Below are positions 8,063 through 14,178 of a stretch of 14,178 nt of DNA, one piece after another (the first letter of the stretch is position 1; every line of letters begins with the position of its first letter). Position numbers and translations under genes: made by a program. The notes below the pieces were generated by a model. It made no database searches. It had not been told where the DNA came from and worked only from the letters and a program-made list of their open reading frames with translations. The DNA comes from DAIDKA01 sp035506335. Its GTDB lineage: Bacteria; Pseudomonadota; Gammaproteobacteria; Steroidobacterales; Steroidobacteraceae. Location of the stretch: positions 1-14,178 of the forward strand of contig DATJPN010000031.1 of NCBI GenBank assembly GCA_035506335.1. Reading direction: 5' to 3'.

Positions 8063-8302
8063 TCAGGACCGCGCCAGCACCGCGCGCACCGCCTGCGCCA
8101 GGGCGCCCTCCGGCGGGGTCCCCTGCCCGAGCAGGTAATCGGCGATCTGCGGGTCCGGCAGCGCCAGCAGCGCTTCGAAGGCGGCCCGCTCGCCCTGCGG
8201 CGCCGCGGCATACCGCTCCCGGACATAGCGGACGAGCAGCACCTCGAGTTCCTTCATGCCCCGGCGACAGTGCCACAGCAATCGACGCTGCTGGACATCC
8301 AC
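8063..8302 (-). CDS. sdhE: Succinate dehydrogenase flavinylation factor SdhE
   Basis: SdhE (SDHAF2/YgfY family) binds SdhA and promotes covalent attachment of FAD (family knowledge). With a GTG start the product is 79 residues and reads MDVQQRRLLWHCRRGMKELE, closely parallel to E. coli [20 protein letters not shown]. The diagnostic RRGMKELE surface, which contacts SdhA, is at 14-21. The rest is a small helical bundle: VRYVRERYAAAPQGERAAFEALLALPDPQIADYLLG. The only in-frame ATG upstream (8398) would place 70 bases inside sdhB and add an unmatched, Arg/Asp-rich tail, so the GTG is preferred; its ribosome-binding site is poor. The gene lies 23 bp after sdhB, so it belongs to the sdh operon. The hallmark residues G15 and the RxG motif are intact. 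Confidence 0.9.
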   Translation of the reverse strand: MDVQQRRLLWHCRRGMKELEVLLVRYVRERYAAAPQGERAAFEALLALPDPQIADYLLGQGTPPEGALAQAVRAVLARS

Positions 8303-8325
8303 CGCCGCCGGAGGATCGGTGGTGC

Positions 8326-9111
8326 TCAGTGCTGCCGCTCCAGCATCTTCTTCTTGATCTCGGCGATGGCCCGGGCGGGATTCAGATCCTTCGGGCACAC
8401 GTCGGTACAGTTCATGATGGTGTGGCAGCGATACAGCTTGAAGGGATCATTCAGCTGATCGAGCCGCTCACCGGTCGCCTCGTCGCGGCTGTCGAGGATC
8501 CACCGATAGGCGGCCAGCAGGGCCGCCGGGCCCAGGTAGCGGTCACTGTTCCACCAGTAGCTCGGACAGGCGGTCGAGCAGCAGGCGCACAGTATGCATG
8601 CGGCCGGACGGTCGATGAGGACCTGGTCTTCCTTGGACTGCAGGCGCTCCCGGTCCGGCGGGGCCGGCGTGCGGGTCTTCAGCCAGGGTTCAACCGACGC
8701 GTACTGCGCGTAGAAGTTGGTCAGGTCCGGCACGAGGTCCTTCACCACCGGCATGTGCGGCAGCGGATAGACGCGGACCTCCCCACCCAGCTCGCCGATG
8801 GCCGTGGTGCAGGCCAGGCGATTCAGGCCGTTGATGTTCATCGCACAGGATCCGCAGATTCCTTCGCGGCAGGAGCGCCGGAAGGTCAGGGAGGAATCGA
8901 TCCTGCCCTTGATGTGGATCAGGGCGTCCAGGACCATCGGCCCGCAGGCCTTCGTGTCCACCTCGAAGGAGTCGATGCGCGGATTGTCGGCCGCATCCGG
9001 GTCGTAGCGGTAGATGCGGAAGGTGCGGACCGAGGCACCCGCGGTGGCGGCCTTGTGGACCCTTCCGTGGGCATTGACCCTCGATCCGGGCGGCAGCGTC
9101 AGTTCAACCAT
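8326..9111 (-). CDS. sdhB: Succinate dehydrogenase iron-sulfur subunit SdhB
   Basis: SdhB carries electrons from the flavin of SdhA to ubiquinone through three Fe-S clusters (family knowledge). In this 261-residue product the [2Fe-2S] ligands are C81, C86, C89 and C101 (SCREGICGSCAMNINGLNRLAC). The [4Fe-4S] ligands are C172, C175, C178 and C239, and the [3Fe-4S] ligands are C182, C229 and C235, in CILCACCSTACP and CHTIMNCTDVCP. All are present. The ATG has a good GAGAGGT ribosome-binding site and lies 18 bp after sdhA. Compared with E. coli SdhB the N-terminus is about 25 residues longer, before FRIYRYDPD. No closer start codon exists, so the extension looks real. The C-terminus KKKMLERQH is ordinary. 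Confidence 0.99.
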   Translation of the reverse strand: MVELTLPPGSRVNAHGRVHKAATAGASVRTFRIYRYDPDAADNPRIDSFEVDTKACGPMVLDALIHIKGRIDSSLTFRRSCREGICGSCAMNINGLNRLACTTAIGELGGEVRVYPLPHMPVVKDLVPDLTNFYAQYASVEPWLKTRTPAPPDRERLQSKEDQVLIDRPAACILCACCSTACPSYWWNSDRYLGPAALLAAYRWILDSRDEATGERLDQLNDPFKLYRCHTIMNCTDVCPKDLNPARAIAEIKKKMLERQH

Positions 9112-9129
9112 TTGACCTCTCGAACCTCG

Positions 9130-10914
9130 TCAGTACGTGCGGGCCTTGGGCGGGACCACCTCGACCTCATCGGTCATGGTGCGCAGATGCACCGGGCGGT
9201 AGTCGAATCGGACCTTGCCGCCGGTGTCGACCCACACCAGGGAATGCTTCATCCAGTTGGCGTCGTCGCGGTTCGGGTAGTCCTCCCGGGCGTGGGCGCC
9301 CCGGCTCTCGGTGCGGTTCGCCGCCGAGTTGATCGTGGCCGTCGCCTGCAGCAGCAGGTTGTCCAGTTCGAGGGTCTCCACCAGGTCCGTATTCCAGACC
9401 AGCGATCGATCGGTGATCTTCACGTCCGCCATCGAGGCGAAGGTGGCCTGCAGCTTCGCGACCCCTTCGCTCAGGGACTCCCCGCTGCGGAACACGGCGG
9501 CATCGGCTTGCATGATGCGCTGCATCTCGAGGCGGATCTCGGCAGTGGGTCGCGATCCATTCGCCTGACGCAGCCGGTCCAGGCGCGCGAGCGCCGGCTC
9601 GGCCGCATCGCTCGGCAGCGGCCGGTGACGGGCACCCGGGGTGAGCACCTCGGCGCAGCGGCGGGCCGCCTCGCGCCCGAACACCACCAGGTCGAGCAGG
9701 GAATTCGATCCCAGGCGATTGGCGCCGTGCACCGAGACGCAGGCGGCCTCGCCCACGGCCATCAGGCCCGGCACGACCGCGTCGGGGTTGCCGTCGCGGA
9801 GCGACACGACCTCGCCCTGCACGTTGCAGGGGATGCCGCCCATGTTGTAGTGCACGGTCGGCAGCACCGGGATCGGGGTCTGCGTCACGTCCACGTCGGC
9901 GAAGATGCGCGCGGTCTCGGCGATGCCGGGCAGGCGCTCGTTGATCACCTCCGGCCCCAGGTGTTCCAGGTGCAGGTGGATGTGGTCGCGGTGCTCGCCC
10001 ACGCCGCGGCCCTCGCGGATCTCGATGGTCATGGCGCGGCTGACGACATCGCGCGACGCCAGGTCCTTCGCGTTCGGGGCATAGCGTTCCATGAAGCGCT
10101 CCCCGGCCGCGTTGGTCAGGTAGCCACCCTCCCCGCGCGCGCCCTCGGTGATCAGGCAGCCGGCGGTATAGATGCCGGTGGGATGGAACTGAACGAACTC
10201 CATGTCCGACAAGGGCAGCCCGGCGCGCAGCACCATCGCATTGCCGTCGCCGGTGCAGGAGTGCGCCGACGTGCACGAGAAGTACGCGCGGCCATAGCCG
10301 CCGGTCGCGAGGATGGTGCGGTGGGCGCGGAAACGGTGCAGCTTGCCTTCGGTCATGTCGAGCGCCACGACCCCACGGCACTCGCCGTGTTCCATCATCA
10401 GGTCGAGGGCGAAGAACTCGACGAAGAAGGTCGCGGCGTGCCGGATCGACTGCTGATACAGCGTGTGCAGCATCGCGTGACCGGTGCGGTCCGCAGCCGC
10501 GCAGGTGCGCTGCGCGGTGCCCTTGCCGTAATGCGTGGTCATGCCGCCGAACGGTCGCTGGTAGATGCGCCCCTGCTCGGTGCGCGAGAACGGCATGCCG
10601 TAGTGCTCCAGCTCGATGACGGCGGCCGGCGCCTCCTTGCACATCAGCTCGATGGCATCCTGATCCCCGAGCCAGTCCGAACCCTTCACGGTGTCGTACA
10701 TGTGCCAGCGCCAGTCATCCGGACCCATGTTGCCGAGGGCGGCGCTGATGCCACCCTGGGCCGCCACGGTGTGGCTGCGGGTGGGAAAGAGCTTGCTGAT
10801 GCAGGCGGTCGACAACCCCGCCTCGGCCAGGCCGAGGGTGGCACGCAGGCCCGCGCCACCGGCTCCGACCACGACCACATCGTAGCTGTGGTCGACGAAT
10901 TCATAGGCACTCAA
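9130..10914 (-). CDS. sdhA: Succinate dehydrogenase flavoprotein subunit SdhA (TTG start)
   Basis: SdhA oxidises succinate to fumarate on covalently bound FAD, linking the TCA cycle to the quinone pool (family knowledge). The 594-residue product has the dinucleotide-binding motif VVVVGAGGAGLRA at 13-25. The FAD-attachment histidine is H48 in FPTRSHTVAAQGG. Active-site elements include FHPTGIY (H244), EGARGEGGYL, SRDVVSR, VHYNMGGIPCNV and GANRLGSNSLLDLVVFGR. The open frame extends upstream through sdhD, but the family N-terminus begins at SAYEFVDHSYDVVVVG. The only fitting start is TTG at 10914, which overlaps the sdhD stop (TTGA) and has GGGAG six bases upstream. No ATG in frame is available near it. 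Length then agrees with E. coli SdhA (588). The unusual start may lower SdhA synthesis, or rely on coupling to sdhD. Confidence 0.98.
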   Translation of the reverse strand: MSAYEFVDHSYDVVVVGAGGAGLRATLGLAEAGLSTACISKLFPTRSHTVAAQGGISAALGNMGPDDWRWHMYDTVKGSDWLGDQDAIELMCKEAPAAVIELEHYGMPFSRTEQGRIYQRPFGGMTTHYGKGTAQRTCAAADRTGHAMLHTLYQQSIRHAATFFVEFFALDLMMEHGECRGVVALDMTEGKLHRFRAHRTILATGGYGRAYFSCTSAHSCTGDGNAMVLRAGLPLSDMEFVQFHPTGIYTAGCLITEGARGEGGYLTNAAGERFMERYAPNAKDLASRDVVSRAMTIEIREGRGVGEHRDHIHLHLEHLGPEVINERLPGIAETARIFADVDVTQTPIPVLPTVHYNMGGIPCNVQGEVVSLRDGNPDAVVPGLMAVGEAACVSVHGANRLGSNSLLDLVVFGREAARRCAEVLTPGARHRPLPSDAAEPALARLDRLRQANGSRPTAEIRLEMQRIMQADAAVFRSGESLSEGVAKLQATFASMADVKITDRSLVWNTDLVETLELDNLLLQATATINSAANRTESRGAHAREDYPNRDDANWMKHSLVWVDTGGKVRFDYRPVHLRTMTDEVEVVPPKARTY

Positions 10915-11297
10915 AGCGGGCTCCCGAAGGCAATGCGCAATATCGCGAGGACACCGGTCGCGGCGAGCGCGACGTGGATGAAGCCCGACAGCACCAGGCT
11001 CAGCGTCTTCAATCCAGGGTCGTGGACGTAGTCCTCGAGGATCACCTGGATACCCAGACTCGAGTGCCAGCTGGCCGTGATCACGAACAGGATCAGCGCT
11101 GCCGCGGTCCAGGTGCCGCCGATCCAGGAAACCAGGGTCACGAAATCCACCGCCGGCAGGCTGAGCAGGGACACCAGCAGCCATGCGCCCAGCGGCAGCA
11201 GCGCCACCGCCGTCAGGCGCTGCACCCACCAGTGATGCACCCCGTTACCCGCGGATCCGAGGCCGCGCACCGTGCCGAGCGGCGTCCGCAGGCTCAT
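10911..11297 (-). CDS. sdhD: Succinate dehydrogenase membrane anchor SdhD
   Basis: SdhD and SdhC anchor SdhAB in the inner membrane and form the ubiquinone and heme b site (family knowledge). The 128-residue product has three hydrophobic segments at about 29-47, 54-76 and 98-121. The motif HSSLGIQVILEDYVHD at 78-93 is the SdhD signature: H78 is in the place of the heme-ligand histidine, and D89-Y90 match the quinone-site Asp-Tyr. The N-terminus GVHHWWVQRLTAVAL also fits the family. The ATG follows the sdhC TAG with no spacer (TAGATG), and the stop overlaps the sdhA TTG, so the three genes are tightly joined. Sequence conservation of this subunit is low in general; identification rests on the motif, the topology and the position. 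Confidence 0.96.
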   Translation of the reverse strand: MSLRTPLGTVRGLGSAGNGVHHWWVQRLTAVALLPLGAWLLVSLLSLPAVDFVTLVSWIGGTWTAAALILFVITASWHSSLGIQVILEDYVHDPGLKTLSLVLSGFIHVALAATGVLAILRIAFGSPL

Positions 11298-11690
11298 CTA
11301 GAGCCCCTCGCGGGCGCGCAACGCCCAGCCGAGCAACACCAGCGCGAGCACCAGGGCTGCGGCGATGACGAGCCACGCGCTGCGCTGGGACTGCGCCTTC
11401 TCGAGGCCGCGACCCGTGTCCCAGACCAGGTGGCGGATGCCGGCGACGAGGTGGTAGGCAAAGGCGAGGATCAGCGCCGCGTAGACCACCCGGGCGGGGC
11501 CGGAAACGAGCAGGGACTGCGCGCGGGCGTAGGCGTGTGCGCCGCGCGCGAGGGCGGACAGCCAGTACACGAGCACCAGCAGCCCTGCGCTCAAGGCCAT
11601 CCCGCTGAGGCGATTGGCGAAGGAGGTGAGCAGGCTGTACCGGGTCATCCGGTAGACGGTGAGGTGAGGAGACAGCGGACGCGCGCGCAT
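11298..11690 (-). CDS. sdhC: Succinate dehydrogenase cytochrome b556 subunit SdhC
   Basis: SdhC is the larger membrane anchor and supplies heme and quinone ligands (family knowledge). The 130-residue product starts MRARPLSPHLTVYR, the classic RPLSPHL family opening. S23 and R27 in SFANRLSG match the quinone-site Ser and Arg (E. coli S27, R31), and H80 in AYHLVAGIRHLVWD matches the heme ligand (E. coli H84). Three hydrophobic segments lie near 24-46, 67-84 and 106-124. The chosen ATG has GGAG five bases upstream; a TTG six codons earlier is possible but has no site. The gene starts 18 bp after the SDHAF4 stop and runs directly into sdhD (TAGATG). Confidence 0.96.
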   Translation of the reverse strand: MRARPLSPHLTVYRMTRYSLLTSFANRLSGMALSAGLLVLVYWLSALARGAHAYARAQSLLVSGPARVVYAALILAFAYHLVAGIRHLVWDTGRGLEKAQSQRSAWLVIAAALVLALVLLGWALRAREGL

Positions 11691-11708
11691 GAGGACTCCG
11701 GTCGTCAA

Positions 11709-11879
11709 TCAGAAATCAATGCAGCGACCCTTGCGCTCCCAGTCACCATAGCGCGTGGGCTCGGGGCCCGTGGGTCCACCGATTTCACGCGGACGCGGCA
11801 CGGCCACGGGGCTCGGACCGGGTGCGGATGCCTGCCGGGCATCGGCGACTTCGGCGGGGATTTGCGCAGTGGCGAGCAT
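11709..11879 (-). CDS. SDHAF4/DUF1674 succinate dehydrogenase assembly factor
   Basis: This 56-codon gene ends in GPEPTRYGDWERKGRCIDF, the hallmark C-terminus of the DUF1674/SDHAF4 family; the human SDHAF4 tail is, from memory, the same over these residues. SDHAF4 proteins bind flavinylated SdhA and protect it until it joins SdhB (known in mitochondria). The visible protein has a short variable N-terminus rich in Ala and Pro (residues 4-30) and then the conserved block REIGGPTGPEPTRYGDW from residue 31. It lies 18 bp before sdhC in the same direction, so it should be the first gene of the operon. The ATG start at 11879 has no clear ribosome-binding site. An in-frame CTG at 11900, four bases after GGGGGTG, is an alternative, bounded by a stop two codons upstream of it. 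The family call is firm; the start is uncertain. Confidence 0.9.
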   Translation of the reverse strand: MLATAQIPAEVADARQASAPGPSPVAVPRPREIGGPTGPEPTRYGDWERKGRCIDF

Positions 11880-11950
11880 GGGAGGGTGGAAGTCTGCCAG
11901 AATTCACCCCCGCAGGCCACGAAAACAGGCCGCGAAAGCTTAGGAAAAAC
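11880..11950. promoter_or_regulatory. Divergent spacer between sdh operon and ygfZ
   Basis: These 71 bp separate the ATG codons of the SDHAF4 gene (minus) and ygfZ (plus), so promoters for both should lie here or inside the opposing gene start. GAATTC at 11900-11905 is the only AT-rich core beside the A-runs; TGAATT on the minus strand or CAGAAT on the plus strand could be weak -10 boxes. I found no convincing -35 for either. The arms GGGTG (11884) and CACCC (11905) are inverted around it. AGGA at 11942-11945 is the ygfZ ribosome-binding site. Confidence 0.5.
11913..11938. repeat. Tandem 13-bp direct repeat in the sdh/ygfZ spacer
   Basis: Two adjacent 13-mers, CAGGCCACGAAAA (11913-11925) and CAGGCCGCGAAAG (11926-11938), match at 11 of 13 positions. 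A 13-bp period is not one DNA turn, so side-by-side binding on one face is not obvious. Position within the divergent spacer makes an operator possible, but two copies in 26 bp may also be chance or slippage. Confidence 0.4.
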
Positions 11951-12832
11951 ATGATCATGCCGAAGGATTGGAGCGTCGCGGACCTTGGGCTCGGGGTGCT
12001 GCGCGCCCAGGGCGCGGACGCGCGCTCATTTCTGCAAGGCCAGCTCTCCAATGACGTGACGACGTTACAGCCCGGCCAGCTGCAATGGTCCGGGTATCAC
12101 AATCCGCAGGGACGGGTGATCGCGCTGCTGCGCCTGACCGCCCTGGCGGCGGATGATGTACTGGCCGTGCTGCCCCGGGAACTCGCCGCCGCGGTCGCGG
12201 CCCGCCTGAAGCGCTTCGTGCTGCGCGCCAAAGTGCAGATCACGGACGCCTCGCGGCAATGGCGGGTGCTCGCAGCGCCGCAGGTGCGGCCCGACCTGCC
12301 CCCGGGGGTGCTGGCGCTGCCGCACGGCCGGTCACGGCAGCTGCTGCTCGTCCCGCAGCATGCGGACGAGGCGCCGCAGCTTGACTCCCCGGCCGCTGCC
12401 CAGGTGCGCCGCGACTGGCTCGCGCACGACATCGCCGAGGGCCTGCCGCAGGTGTACCTCGTCACCAGCGAAGCCTTCGTCGCCCAGATGCTCAATCTCG
12501 ATCTGATCGGTGCGATCGCCTTCGACAAGGGCTGCTACACGGGACAGGAAATCATCGCCCGCGCGCATTATCGCGGCCAGGTCAAACGGCGCATGCAGCG
12601 CTTCGTGAGCGCCGCGGCCGCGCGGCTTACTCCCGGTGAGACCGTGCGCCTGCCCGACGGGCGCAGCTGTCGCATCGTCGAGGCCGTGCAGCGCGCCGAT
12701 GGCCGCTGTGAATTCCTAGGGGTCGCGCCCTTCAGCGGCGCGACCGAGGCGCAGGCGGATGCGGCCGGCGCGGCGCTGGATGCCACGGCGCTCGAGCTGC
12801 CGTACGCGCTGCCGCCCTTACAGGTCGATTAG
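11951..12832 (+). CDS. ygfZ: Folate-binding Fe-S cluster protein YgfZ
   Basis: YgfZ is a tetrahydrofolate-dependent protein related to the T-protein of glycine cleavage (GcvT) that helps assemble or repair certain Fe-S enzymes (family knowledge). The 293-residue product has the diagnostic KGCYTGQE at 193-200 with the conserved C195, followed by IIARAHYRGQVKRRM. Its N-terminal part reads RSFLQGQLSNDVTTLQPGQLQWSGYHNPQGRV, which is the GcvT-like fold opening. The start ATG at 11951 has AGGA five bases upstream (AGGAAAAAC); an ATG two codons later is possible. The open frame reaches back to 11822, but that would run through the opposing SDHAF4 gene and add an unmatched tail. It is the only plus-strand gene. 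Its 3' end overlaps murI by 15 bp. Divergence from sdh genes is notable because the enzyme has three Fe-S clusters; in E. coli ygfZ sits beside sdhE. Confidence 0.95.
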   Translation: MIMPKDWSVADLGLGVLRAQGADARSFLQGQLSNDVTTLQPGQLQWSGYHNPQGRVIALLRLTALAADDVLAVLPRELAAAVAARLKRFVLRAKVQITDASRQWRVLAAPQVRPDLPPGVLALPHGRSRQLLLVPQHADEAPQLDSPAAAQVRRDWLAHDIAEGLPQVYLVTSEAFVAQMLNLDLIGAIAFDKGCYTGQEIIARAHYRGQVKRRMQRFVSAAAARLTPGETVRLPDGRSCRIVEAVQRADGRCEFLGVAPFSGATEAQADAAGAALDATALELPYALPPLQVD

Positions 12833-13630
12833 CTCGATGCGCCGCGCCTCGATGGTGCGCCCGAGGAAGCGGCTGCCGACGCGCGCGAAGCGCTCCGCGC
12901 CGTCGGTGGCCATGAACTGCACGGACTGCGAGCCGGCCGGTCGGGTAATGCCCGCGGCCAGCAGCTGCGCACGCACCGCGGCGGCGGTGGTCAGCGCCGA
13001 GTCCACGATCCGTATGTGCGGACCCACCACCTCGCGGATGCAGGGCAGCAGCGCCGGAAAATGCGTGCATCCCAGCACCAGGGTATCCGGCGGGGAGGCC
13101 GCGCCGAAGAGCGGCTCGAGATAGTAGTCCACCACCGCCCGCGCGACGGGGCCCTCCACCAGCCCCTCTTCGGCCAGCGCGACCAGCAGCTGCGTGGGCA
13201 GCTGCTGCACCCGGGCATCGCCGCGCCGCTCGAGGATCGCCCGTTGATAGGCCCCGCCGCGCACGGTCGCCTCGGTGGCGATGACCGCGACGTGGCCGCT
13301 GCCCGTCGCGGCGCAGGCCGCCTGTGCTCCGGGCTCGATCACCCCGATCACCGGCAGGCCGCCGGCCTCGGCGCGCACCGCCTCGAGGCCGACGGAAGAT
13401 GCGGTATTGCAGGCCACCACGAGGCACTTGACGCCCTGCCGTACCAGGGCACCGGTCGCCTGGACCGCGTAGCGCGCCACCGTCTGCGCACTCTTCGTGC
13501 CGTAGGGCAACCGCGCCGTGTCACCCAGGTACACGAAGCGTTCCTGCGGCAGGGCCCGCAGCAGCGCCGCGAGCACGCTCAGGCCGCCGATGCCCGAATC
13601 AAAGACGCCTATCGGCGCGTCGGGCCCCAC
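12818..13630 (-). CDS. murI: Glutamate racemase MurI
   Basis: MurI converts L- to D-glutamate for peptidoglycan in the cytoplasm (family knowledge). In this 270-residue product the two catalytic cysteines are C74 in VVACNTAS and C188 in LGCTHFP. D11-S12 in VFDSGIGGLSV and H190 complete the expected active site, and GDTARLPYGTKS at 37-47 is the substrate-contact loop. The start is GTG, two bases after the lysS stop, with AAGG six bases upstream, so murI is read with lysS. The stop (TAA) lies inside the end of the convergent ygfZ frame; the 15-bp overlap leaves no room for an ordinary terminator between them. Length is normal (about 265-290). Confidence 0.98.
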   Translation of the reverse strand: MGPDAPIGVFDSGIGGLSVLAALLRALPQERFVYLGDTARLPYGTKSAQTVARYAVQATGALVRQGVKCLVVACNTASSVGLEAVRAEAGGLPVIGVIEPGAQAACAATGSGHVAVIATEATVRGGAYQRAILERRGDARVQQLPTQLLVALAEEGLVEGPVARAVVDYYLEPLFGAASPPDTLVLGCTHFPALLPCIREVVGPHIRIVDSALTTAAAVRAQLLAAGITRPAGSQSVQFMATDGAERFARVGSRFLGRTIEARRIELIDL

Positions 13631-13632
13631 GG

Positions 13633-14178
13633 CTAGCCTTCCGGGCGCAGCTGCGGGAAGGCGATCACATCGCGAATGGATGCCGAGTCGGTGAAGAACA
13701 TGACCAGCCGATCGATGCCGACGCCCAGGCCGGCGGTGGGCGGCATGCCGTATTCCAGGGCGCGCACGTAGTCCGCGTCATAGAACATCGCCTCCTCATC
13801 GCCCTTCTCCTTGCGGGCCACCTGGGCCTGGAAGCGCGCGGCCTGATCCTCCGGATCATTGAGCTCGGAGAAGCCGTTGGCCAGTTCCCGCCCCGCCACG
13901 AAGAATTCGAAACGATCGGTGATGAAGGGATCCTGGTCATTCGCCCTCGACAGCGGCGACACCTCGACCGGATAGGCGTACACGAAGGTCGGGTCCATCA
14001 GGGTCTGCTCGACCGTCTTTTCGAAGATCTCGATCTGCAGCTTGCCCGGTCCATCCCGATCGCTGAAGGCGATCGCCAGCCGGTCGCAGGCGCGGCGCAG
14101 CGCGGCGAGGTCCCTCAGCCGCGCCGGATCGAGCTCCGGATTGCGCTCCAGGATCGCCTGCTCCACCGTCACGCGGCG
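13633..14178 (-). CDS. lysS: Lysyl-tRNA synthetase (class II), C-terminal part, cut by window edge
   Basis: LysS charges tRNA-Lys (family knowledge). The frame is open to the right edge, giving 181 C-terminal residues of an enzyme normally about 500 long; the anticodon-binding domain and motifs 1 and 2 lie outside the window. The visible part has [17 protein letters not shown], then [21 protein letters not shown], both strongly like E. coli LysS ([37 protein letters not shown]). It ends with class II motif 3, [15 protein letters not shown], followed by [14 protein letters not shown]. A GTG in frame at 14172 is not the true start. murI follows after two bases. Confidence 0.98.
   Translation of the reverse strand, partial: [181 protein letters not shown]

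Noticed and set aside
8303..8398. An ATG start of sdhE at 8398.
   Set aside because: It lies inside sdhB and adds an unmatched tail; the GTG at 8302 aligns with the known N-terminus.
8329..11031. A 900-codon plus-strand open frame opposite sdhB and sdhA.
   Set aside because: Same reason: a shadow of high-GC coding, with no motif or ribosome-binding signal, opposite genes with complete cofactor sites.
10915..11229. A 105-codon N-terminal extension of sdhA.
   Set aside because: It reads through sdhD in another frame, has no family match, and the TTG at 10914 gives the expected length.
11705..11920. A 71-codon minus-strand frame over the SDHAF4 gene.
   Set aside because: It is a different frame that happens to be open; the conserved SDHAF4 block is read only in the frame ending at 11709.

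Overview
The window is a densely packed stretch of a GC-rich gammaproteobacterial chromosome. All 19 genes I can support are housekeeping or core stress-response genes, and 18 of them lie on the minus strand. The order rpoE-rseA-rseB / lepA-lepB-DUF4845-rnc-era-recO, with an sdh operon upstream of rpoE, resembles the Xanthomonadales/Nevskiales/Pseudomonas side of the class; this placement is inferred from memory of gene order, not from a search. I see no mobile element, rRNA or tRNA gene, CRISPR array or sign of recent transfer.

Reading along the minus strand (high to low coordinates): the 3' part of lysS (cut by the right edge) is followed 2 bp later by murI (glutamate racemase). murI ends tail-to-tail with the only plus-strand gene, ygfZ, and the two coding regions overlap by 15 bp. 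ygfZ is divergent from a complete succinate dehydrogenase operon: a 56-codon SDHAF4/DUF1674 gene, then sdhC, sdhD, sdhA, sdhB and sdhE. The two assembly-factor genes thus bracket the four enzyme subunits, and YgfZ, an Fe-S cluster protein, sits across the divergent spacer.

Just after the sdhE stop lies a good match to a sigma-E/AlgU promoter (GAACTT, 16-bp spacer, TCTAT). It drives the envelope-stress operon rpoE-rseA-rseB plus a small glutaredoxin-like gene, all with overlapping stop and start codons. mucC and mucD, which follow rseB in Pseudomonas, are absent here. An 82-bp gap then carries a TATAAT box and a GC-rich hairpin followed by a run of T just before lepA.

The last block is lepA (EF4), lepB (signal peptidase I with two apparent extra membrane segments), a DUF4845 membrane protein, rnc, era and recO (cut by the left edge). 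The last four overlap or abut and look translationally coupled.

The most notable points are the short SDHAF4 gene at the head of the sdh operon, the autoregulatory-type promoter of rpoE, the unusual LepB topology, and the hairpin in the lepA leader. I found no wholly new system; the interest is in how known parts are arranged.
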